Shown here piece after piece: positions 39,241 to 47,678 of a stretch of DNA of 47,678 nt. Location: contig NMRA01000824.1 of assembly GCA_002633005.1 (NCBI GenBank), positions 1-47,678 of the forward strand. Reading direction: 5' to 3'. A program made the translations under genes and the position numbers. The notes below the pieces were generated by a model. The model was not told the origin of the DNA and searched no databases. It worked only from the letters and a program-made list of their open reading frames with translations. The stretch's first letter is position 1. Every line of letters starts with the position of its first letter. The DNA is from Phoronis australis. Taxonomy: Eukaryota > Phoronida > Phoronidae.

Positions 39241-42200
39241 GTAGCCCAGAGATAACTCTATAATTAAATTTCCCACCTCTTCCATGGGATAACCTCAACT
39301 TTCCTCCCCACCCGTCTGAATATAAACAACTCCTAAGTGATGGTTGTACATATTCATTTGGTCCTCCTTGACTGAAATTTTGAAACATGACATGGTAAAA
39401 CTTAGCCTCCCTGATTACACAGTAGAAAAAGTAAGTGGAGCTGGTTAAAAGAGACAAAATTCTGGGAAAGGTTTTCTCAAGTTCAACTGAAAACCCATGA
39501 TGCAGCTTATAGTGTTGTGATAATGGTCACGTTATTATTAGAGATGCACCTATAACAACAGACCGAGCTAATTATCAAATAACAAAAATATGCTGCCCTG
39601 AACAACTAGTTCTCTCCATCTGAAATGATGATTTCATACGACCCCCAATTGGCTTCATCCAGGATTTCAAAAATATGGCATACAAAAATGAGTTTCCAAT
39701 TTAATACCAGGGTGTCCACTACCAATTAGGAGTGACTGTGTTCTCATGACCCCCCCCCCAACAAAAATGTTTGCGTTTTCGCCAGTGTAACAGCTAGGGC
39801 TTTCGCCATTTACCTGACCCAAGTATTACATCATATCCTAACTAACTTGTTTATTCCCGACAGGCCAACAAGCACTCTGGCTGCTGATGGGAAGTTGAAA
39901 GTGACACCAATCTTTACTTGGCATCCATATACTGAACAAAGAGTTCAAATGTCGTATAGGATGTCCATGTTAGAGTGTCTAAATTTGAATCAGGGCGTCC
40001 ATTTGGATGCCTTGGAAGACCGCTACATGAAGGCCTGAGAACCCCAAAGAAAGAGAAAACTTTAACCACAGTTTCTCAATTTGATGGTTACGATAATAGG
40101 AAATCAAGGCACCCAAAGCATTTGCTCAGAAAAGAGCCCAGTGATATATTACAAGGCAATCGGATGTAAATCTGATGCAGACTACAGTAAAATCTGACCA
40201 ATTTAGGATACATTATGGCTGACAAGTGAAATTTTATTTTCTTCAACAATACTAGAAGCCATTGAAAAGCAAAAAAGACCACTTTTGGCAATTATTTTTG
40301 TTCGAAACTGGTGAGATTATACCAAATAGCACTTACTTGGTAGCACCATCGCCACGAAATTTGGCAGATTTTCCATAAGTTGCCTACGGCTCTGCAACCA
40401 GGCACCATTTAGCTGTTAACACTATATATGTACAAGATTGTTTTACGGCATAATAGGCTTCTATTATTGATTCCCACCAATTCAAACATCAGCCAAGTTG
40501 ACATTGAATGGTGTACGCTTGGAAAACGGTTTAGAATGACTGCTTTTATATATCGCATTCCAGCATAAGTGCCTCTAACATGTTTTTTACTGATCCCCAT
40601 TGTCAAAATAAGAAATATTGACCTGAATTGTGTCCTTTCACAGCAGCAGTGCAGACATTTTGACATATGTTGGCACACACTGAATAAGGCCAATTATCAA
40701 ACTGTAATTCAAAAATCATGCAAAAAATGTTGGAGAAAATTGAGTGAGCACGGATAAATTCACAGTGGGAAATCAATTAGATTACTCACTTCTGAGTTAA
40801 AGTTAGATGATGTTACAGACAAGTTCAACAGACGGTCCTGATGCATTTGTTAAAGATGGCAACAACTCACTTGGTAATACAAAAACTAAATTGTAAAAAT
40901 GGACCTTTTAAAAAAAGTTCACTCTATCTCAAGATTACGGGATAGACTAGACGAACCTCACAATGGCTTTTCATCAACAAAAGAGAACAAAAAATTTTCA
41001 GTATCTGGCCTTATATTCTATTTGTTGCCATTGTTACAAAATGCACCATATGGCAATATAGGTACAACTACTACTAGTAAGAATGCCAATACTACTGGTC
41101 AAGAGGCTAAGTGCAGAAATTTCTAATGACAATGAATGTTATCGACTGTGCAATATTTGATACACTTAATACAATCTTTACCACAATTTACATGACTAAG
41201 TTGGCCATCTCTATCCCATTATCAGACCACTTTATACACTGATATTTGCATATAAAGTGTCAACTAGCCAGAGGCGCACAAGTAATTTACCACCAGTTAA
41301 AACAATTCCCTGTTCACTTGATAAATATGTAGGAGTCCAGAAACTATACTAGCCTGCTTTAACTAATGTCCAACCATTGGTTGTGAATACCCATGAAAAG
41401 TGACTAAATAAGGAAGTAGTCATAAAACTAGGGATTAACTACTACAGCTATACATTGCTTACAATGAGCTTTAAACCCATGTTACATCAAAGAAACACAC
41501 TTTGATTTAGACCACTTCTAACTACACACCCTGTAAGATTGACTCTAGCCAAAATTTAGATGTTCAATAGTTTATGTGAACAGGCTGTCGTGGTCGTTCT
41601 TCGTTACATACATCAAACATCCAATCACGATACCCGTTAGCACGTGACGAACCTCGGCTTCTCTTTCATTGTCATCAGAAACAAAATAAAAATGCTGTTG
41701 GGCATTTCTGACTGTAGCAGCAGACATGCTTCTCATGGCTTTTGACATAGACACACTGTCTTGTCTTACATCTGGTGTCTTGTCTTACATCTGGACATCA
41801 CACTTCTTCATTCTAGGTGTCTTGTTTATTTTTTCTTGAATGTGAACTGTGCAATTGTTACCTAATGTGGAGCCATCCTCTAAATCTAAACAGTTTCTGA
41901 ATGAAGTGTGAACCATGGCAAGTTTTAACCCAGTTGGTTTGGAAGTTTTAACCCAGTTAGTTTGGACCTTGAAAAAATTCAGTGCCCACCTATTTTAGAG
42001 ATTGTTTCTGAAAAACAGCCAGGCTATGCACACATTGCAGGAGGACAAACATCTGGCTGATCTCTGCCACTCAAACCACTGGAGGCATGTTATTATGTAA
42101 TAACCCCACTAATCTATAGATCTCTAGACCATAACAAGCACCACCTGTTCATTAGAAAACATTCAACAAACAATTATTACATAAGCTAGGTTATATTCAA

Positions 42201-45177
42201 TTACTATTGGTTTGTCAAGTCAGGAAGCTGTCTCAATACATTCAGTGACAAAAACATACTATGCACTACAGAGACCACTCATTGTTGTGGTTGTATTTGG
42301 TGGGAACAAAGGCTTCAATGGGTAGGGAGCCAGAGATATTGATTAAGATAGATGCCTGTCACCACAAGAGACTTGAACAATTTGATGACTTAGTCATCCC
42401 CATCAACAATCATGCAATCACCCACAATAGACCCCATCAATGAACATATAGTCACCAACTATAGACACCATCACAAAAGTGAAACTAACATACTGCCAAT
42501 CACTTAAACTGTCAAATTCAGATATTAATAAATTCTACAGAAATTCAACAAGATGGTTACAATATAGCACCTAGTCACCCAAAGCTTTGAAATATTCACA
42601 AGTGCATTTCAAAGATGCGGAACCTTCCAGAATCCCAAAAAGGTTTTCCATAGTCTTTCAGTTATATTTCAAACTTGTAATTGTCGACTACACTAAATAA
42701 ACTATTACAGTACATGACAATTAAAACCATTTCATAACTTTTCGAAGACTGGCCTAAGATGATTTGTTTTGTATTGCCTTCCAATATCATTCTTTGTTTA
42801 AATCTTCTGTGAGCACAGTTGCAAAACAGTCATCTCAATTATCTTGAGATATATTGATTGCAGTTATCTGGCATCTTCTCCCCATCACAGTACTACCATG
42901 GACTGAGCAGTTTACAAGTCTGTTAGTTCATGAAATAACCATGACCACAGTAGATACAGTATCCCAAGCCTAATCCTGTCGTGGCATAAACTGGTATTTG
43001 GGATTTGCCATCACTTTTTCTAGGCATTGATTTATTTGCCATTTGAACACATGTAACTCACTGTTCCTAATTCATCCTGTCTATAACATTTCTTTTTCAG
43101 TTAAACTGTCATTGTACAAATGGTCACAGAGTACGGTTTCAGATCAGAGCAAATCAGGCAATATTTCTGCTAACCCTGAATCTAAACCAACCTCCAGAGT
43201 GATTTGATTACACAGAGTGGTGGCAATAATCAGGCATTTCTACCCACTATTGTTTAGTGGAATTAAATAATCTCTGACCAAACCTTTGAGGAATGCATCC
43301 ATTTAGCAATTCCTTGTTTTCACCTTCAAGTTTGTCTCGAAAGTGACAGATCATCCAAAATTTGAAGAGTGTCGTTTTTCCTCTTTTTGGCAGGCCTGTT
43401 TATATGCACATCCCTAATTTGTGCAGTTATGCTTATCATCTTCTTGAAAACTTGCATGCAGTATAATAATTCCAGCTCTCAACTGTTAACTCACGTCAAC
43501 AAAAAAATAAAATAGTCTGCTATTCTCGCATTCTGTTGGGCCTTTTGCATGTGAAGTAGCAGATAATTTACTCAACTCCTGGTATGAAAATCTAAATTGG
43601 GCACGTTCTGAAAAGCACTAACTTGACTTGCGAATATGACATGTTTAAAGGAGCCCCATGCTTGGATTAGCTAGAATTCATACCCAGAAACAATGTTGAG
43701 TTGAGTTAAACAGTGTATACAAGTTGTATTGCCAGCAAGCATAAAATAATGTTTTTCTTATATGAGATTGTCGATTTTCCTTTGTTTATAATGCCCTAAT
43801 AGCTGATGACATATAAGCTAAAAGGGTAGACTCAGCAGTATGAAAATCACCAAGTCGTTGTTTCTGAACTAGCCATAACCCCAGCCCGCAATTTCAAAAC
43901 TCAGCACGCACGCACGCACACCCCAAGTCACAAAACACTGACATAAAAATGTAATAAAGGCCAATTTCAGCACCCGTACTTTCGCGTTCAACTAAAGAGA
44001 AAAACAATGCCATTAGGGCATTCTTGGATGATGCAATTCACCCTGCAGGAGTTGGAGTGCAATGCAACTACGGAAATGCGAGTTTGCTAAAATCTCAACT
44101 CGCATTTCAAAATTCCAGGTCGCAAATGCGTTATTTTGAGCCCTGAAAGATTATCCACAATACCAAGCTTAAGGTTGCCAATTCTGCCCTAATTTAGGTC
44201 TGTGTTTATTATGCATCAATAAAACATAAGCAGTTCAGTATTAAACTGTAACAACCCTTAGCTAGCCAATCTCAAATCCTAATCAATTGCAAGCAAATTA
44301 TTGGCATGCCAAACTAAGGGTGAAATCAGTGTCCAGATGTTTTCACTTGTGTGACTCAGATTAACAGGAAAGAACACAAAAGTCTTGATGTGTTGACGAA
44401 AGCCCAACATCACATAAACCTTCATGAGAAACTATAATAGTATATGTGATCTCACACTAGCGTTATTTGCAAAATTCATACGTCTATACAGAACACAGCC
44501 TTGGAGAGACATAAACCCTTTATCACTGCTGTCAAAATTACAATTCCAAAGTACCGCAGCTCCTCGATTCCACTGCAGCCACAATTGTCCATGCGCCCTG
44601 CACCTTTAGTGCTATTGTTCACTGCCCCCCCTCGCTGAAACTAACTACAACCACACACAAACGATTATTTTATATTGAAAACTTAAAACACTCTTCCTTA
44701 TCATCTATATCCGTGGCAAGATGGTGTACGTACAGATATTCGTGTTGTTTTTCACTTGGTTTTACATCCCTACTTATAAAAAAATGTAAGCAACCAATAA
44801 TAGATCACTGATCTACAGGACTTGTCAAACCGTTAGATCTCCTCGACTATGTGAAAAGTGCAGGGGATGCACTTTCACACACTGCATTAGAAACATCATC
44901 CTCCATACACTTTCAACTCCAGAGGAAAGCAGTTTTCAAGATCAGATGATAACCTAGTCTACTGTGAAGCTTTCTCATGATCTGTTGCTAGAGATCACAA
45001 GTCATAAACCAATAACTACATTCTTTGTTCAACAAAACAGAAAAGATGACATCGTTTTGGCTAATATTTACCGCATTTCTTCCCAAGAACATTTCTCATC
45101 TAAGTTTTCATGGGGCATTCAGTTCCAGTAGTCAAACAGATCCAAAAATGACCAGTTTTAAGTCCATGGTAGTTTAA
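39241..45177. other. Intergenic, no recognised gene
   Basis: About 6 kb without a convincing coding exon on either strand. Minor structures: tgtcttgtcttacatctgg twice (41757-41794), aagttttaacccagttngtttgga twice (41919-41967) and an inverted aaatgcgagtt/aactcgcattt pair near 44075-44107. Confidence 0.55.
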
Positions 45178-45567
45178 AGTCCCGGTCCACACGCAGCCAA
45201 TCCTGGAAAACTTGCACTACTGCAACTTAACCTACTTTTAAGTGGAGCCTCAAAACACATATCCGAAAACTAGCGCAAGACGGACGTTGTCGCTTTGTGC
45301 ACAATGAACAGCTGATGCGAATACGGGGCACAAAAGAAAACCTGTCTGTGTGCAACCACAGCTGACAATTACTTCTGACTTGCTCCAGGTTTGCGGCCAC
45401 ACAGGAATTAGAAGTGGTGCAAGTTACCCCCAGAACAAGTTATCCCACCTTGATAAAGTGGGGTAAGTTGTCACAAGTTTAATTGGCATCCACACAGCCT
45501 GTAAACCTAGCAACAACTCGTTTTAGGAGTAACTTGTTCTAGGATAAGTCTGTATGTAGACGGCACT
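45178..45567. mobile_element. Harbinger-like MITE, family II, copy C
   Basis: Left end agtcccggtccacacgcag; right end reverse-complements to agtgccgtctacatacagac. TAA flanks both sides (45175-45177 and 45568-45570). Shares its interior with 36885-37300 in the same orientation. Confidence 0.82.
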
Positions 45568-45953
45568 TAATTTATTTCTGAAGTCATTGTTATTGTGGTA
45601 ATTGCCCTGTTCAACACAAAAGAAACCTCTGCAAAATGCAATTTCAAAACAGTATAGGTTCGTGAGCACATTCCAGTTGTTTGGGCTGGTACACTGGTAT
45701 GTCCATGGGCGGCGCATCATAGGGGGCTGGGGGAGGGGGCTACAGTGAATATCATTATGGCACAGGTATATTGAAAGTCAGCTATTGACATCACGCAAGT
45801 TAGGTAACAACAAGTGAGAGACTGGGCGAAGCGCGTGACACTTGAAAAAAAGTACCGTGAGAAGGGGAAAACATCCGGTGGAATTTGTACTTAAATATGT
45901 GTCCCTTGGACTTTTGTTCATCAACAGGCACGATTTCGTGTAACTTCCTCAAA

Positions 45954-46025
45954 ATGGAACCCTGTGAGGGAAATTCCAGTGAACTGCGGCAGAATGTCAA
46001 GGATATGTTTGTCTCCAGGGTCATG
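45954..46025 (+). CDS. Candidate first coding exon of an unidentified gene
   Basis: ATG in good context (ctcaaaATGG) opens 24 codons beginning MEPCEGNSSELRQNVKDMF, ending exactly at a strong donor (ATG/gtatgt). The preceding 150 bases are richer in CG dinucleotides than the surroundings. The peptide is not one I recognise and downstream exons are not visible, so this rests on start context and donor only. Confidence 0.35.
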
Positions 46026-46995
46026 GTATGTATTATTTAAAACTCATTGTGTATGTATGCATGTTTCACTCCATGTTATTCACTGTATATTGGTAAATTT
46101 TTACGGACCGAGGTAAAATATCCCCTATTTACGCCTTCAGTGGCATACACAGTGATGGAATTGCCTTTAAAGGAGAATGCCATCCAAACAACAACCTATT
46201 TTGTACCAATTTCGAAAGAGTAGTTCCACTCGACACCAGCAAGTACAGTTCTTTTACCTGACACCTGGGAGCAGACAAGGTGTTGAAATTAACCAATGAC
46301 ATCACAGGTTCGAACACAGTCTGCTCAGCAGTTCACAACAGGCACACTGTTATCAGCTTATCGCTTGAATTCATTGTTTTACACCAATAAATCATCAAAA
46401 TTCAATGTAAAACCCTTAAAAATACATCCGAGTTCTTGAAAAAATGTATTGTTTAATTTCGCTGTTATGGATTTATAGGTATTTGAACGTACCATAGCCT
46501 ACTAAGTTTGGTAGGCCAATTTACCAACTGAGGTCAGTCGCGCGAGTTTGGGGTCTGTTCGGTGATTAATTCGAATTATTCTTCCGAGAAATACAGACAG
46601 GAGAATAAAGCAGTGTGTTGTAACTTTAGACTTGCGATATTTTTCAGTTCTAAACACACGAAACGCTTGTTATCCCGGCCAGTGGCTCGGAACCTTATCA
46701 GGCCCGTCGCGGCCAAACTGAAGACATCAGGCACACAAACCAGCCAAAGTTGGAAACTAAACTTTCAGTTACGAGAAAGACTATAATAGTGAGCCAGAGA
46801 AATAATGTGCACGTGATTATTTTGGTGAATTAACCGCGAAACTGCAAATCTACTTACTAGGTCGTCGGGGGCCGCGAAGTCAGGTTCCCCTTCCACGGAA
46901 CCATCAGGGCAAAAGTTATACAGTAACAATGATTCGAATATTGTATATGTATATCTAAATAACGATTCCTCAAACATCTGACCATAGGAAACAAC
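46026..46995. promoter_or_regulatory. Putative promoter region with locally high GC
   Basis: Two GC- and CpG-richer patches stand out from AT-rich surroundings (about 46670-46730 and 46860-46890). A strong minus-strand donor (gacctagtaagt, about 46863-46852) follows an open frame whose 5' side has acceptor-like tggtcag. This might be an upstream exon of a minus-strand gene, or coincidence. Confidence 0.3.
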
Positions 46996-47380
46996 ATGGC
47001 ATCTCGCAATCCCAACTTAGATGAGTGCTCATCTGACGAAGACTTCACAAGTCGATCATTAGGTTTCACAGGCTATCAGTTTGAACCAGAACACACTTAT
47101 CAAGAAATACCAGAGAGGTGCCGTGAACGTGCACAGACAACAAAACATATGGATAGTTCCGAAAAACCGTTTGAATGACTTGTCATGGTGTCAGTGTGCT
47201 AATTGAACAATACTGGGAACGACTGACGCTTGCGTTTGCAATTGAAACGCCTTCTTCACCATCCTGATTTTGCACCGCATCTAATCAGAGGTGTGCTTAC
47301 GGCATTTTTAAGGCTGGGAAAAAGAACTGGTGAAAACATCCTACCCCCGGATGACCAAACAAGCCTGACGAACGATTTAG
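46996..47380 (+). pseudogene. Decayed gene resembling P2X7 C-terminal-domain (zinc-binding) proteins
   Basis: An ATG in good context (aacaacATGG) opens a 60-codon frame with SSDEDF and GYQFEPEHTYQEI. A YxFEPE phrase after an acidic stretch is typical of invertebrate proteins with the P2X7 cytoplasmic zinc domain. The frame ends at 47178; in a shifted frame at 47186 there is WCQCAN followed directly by a stop, where the family has WCxCxxC. A further frame encodes HPDFAPHLIRGVLTAFLRL at about 47257. Frameshift plus nonsense codons suggest a relic, or an intron I cannot place. Confidence 0.35.
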
Positions 47381-47424
47381 TCATTAAACAGGTTATATAA
47401 AACGTTATGTTATTATGCCTTCAA

Positions 47425-47678
47425 TTAATTGTAATTGTTTATGTTTACATGGCCAACTACATTTCTCCAAGTAATCAAAAACTGATCAACAACTGATCTG
47501 CATTTCTTTGTCTCCTGCCTGCCGAACGCAAACACGCTAGGCACAGCACCTGACTTTAGTCTCAGTCTCTTTTTCTGCCCTGGCATGAGCTGTTTGGTAA
47601 GCCAGCATTTGTCAGCGAAATCACTGTCGACAAAATGCCGGCCACAGACACGGAGATGTTTCACACCCTCATACATGG
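47425..47678 (-). CDS. THAP zinc-finger domain exon, partial (runs off the right edge)
   Basis: The minus-strand frame carries VCGRHF then DSDF, a basic linker (PGQKKRLRLK) and GAVPSVF. This is the second half of a THAP domain: the Cys-x2-His zinc ligands (C and H of CGRH) and the AVPxxF signature that closes the fold. The first half (Cys-x2-4-Cys, Trp) would lie beyond the window end. After VFAFGRQETKK the frame continues to a stop without obvious homology, so the exon may end earlier. THAP domains bind DNA in transcription factors and P-element-like transposases; which applies is unknown. Confidence 0.7.
   Translation of the reverse strand, partial: MYEGVKHLRVCGRHFVDSDFADKCWLTKQLMPGQKKRLRLKSGAVPSVFAFGRQETKKCRSVVDQFLITWRNVVGHVNINNYN

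Noticed and set aside
39128-39457. 109-residue minus-strand frame
   Set aside because: Falls on a dispersed repeat shared with 27130-27290, where the frame is not kept.
46861-46976. Minus-strand exon encoding MFEESLFRYTYTIFES...
   Set aside because: Borders look like acceptor and donor, but the peptide matches no family and does not join in frame to the MRL start exon; kept only as a note in the promoter entry.

Overview
The window is intron-rich nuclear DNA from a non-vertebrate animal. It holds two recognisable conserved genes with GT-AG introns, and their introns and flanks are full of short non-autonomous mobile elements. The base composition, the Penelope-like and Harbinger-like repeats and the THAP relics fit a marine invertebrate (an anthozoan or another early-branching or deuterostome lineage), but the species cannot be fixed from sequence alone. 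I saw no prokaryotic operon, CRISPR array or viral genome.

Layout. (1) Positions 792-3757, + strand: the last three coding exons of SNF8/VPS22 (ESCRT-II); the 5' exons lie left of the window. (2) Positions 3758-7799: convergent intergenic/3'-UTR space with a tRNA-like inverted repeat (about 4095-4308) and two nested MITEs (4690-5715, with 4876-5672 inserted inside). (3) Positions 7800-33365, - strand: a complete MRL-family gene (Mig-10/RIAM/Lamellipodin, RAPH1-like). I rebuilt it as 11 coding exons with consistent phases: 2,880 nt, 959 residues plus stop. Domain order is two talin-binding-like helices, a coiled coil, RA, PH, then a proline-rich tail with Ena/VASP EVH1 and SH3 ligand motifs. 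(4) Its introns hold MITEs, a tRNA-derived SINE, a 0.9-kb tandem duplication with hammerhead-ribozyme-like cores, a near-perfect 435-bp foldback element with target duplication, minisatellites and dispersed repeats. (5) Positions 33374-45953: no confident gene; repeats, MITEs and a decayed THAP-like half domain. (6) Positions 45954-47678: a candidate first exon on +, a decayed P2X7-C-terminal-like gene on +, and a THAP zinc-finger exon on - running off the right edge.

The genes are not a pathway unit. SNF8 works in endosomal sorting. The MRL protein links Ras-family GTPases and phosphoinositides to Ena/VASP actin polymerisation and probably to talin/integrin. They are simply convergent neighbours. 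The most notable non-gene content is the mobile elements: seven short inverted-repeat elements have recoverable ends, six of them with clear TAA/TTA target duplications, and the tandem duplication carries complete hammerhead core nucleotides in both copies.
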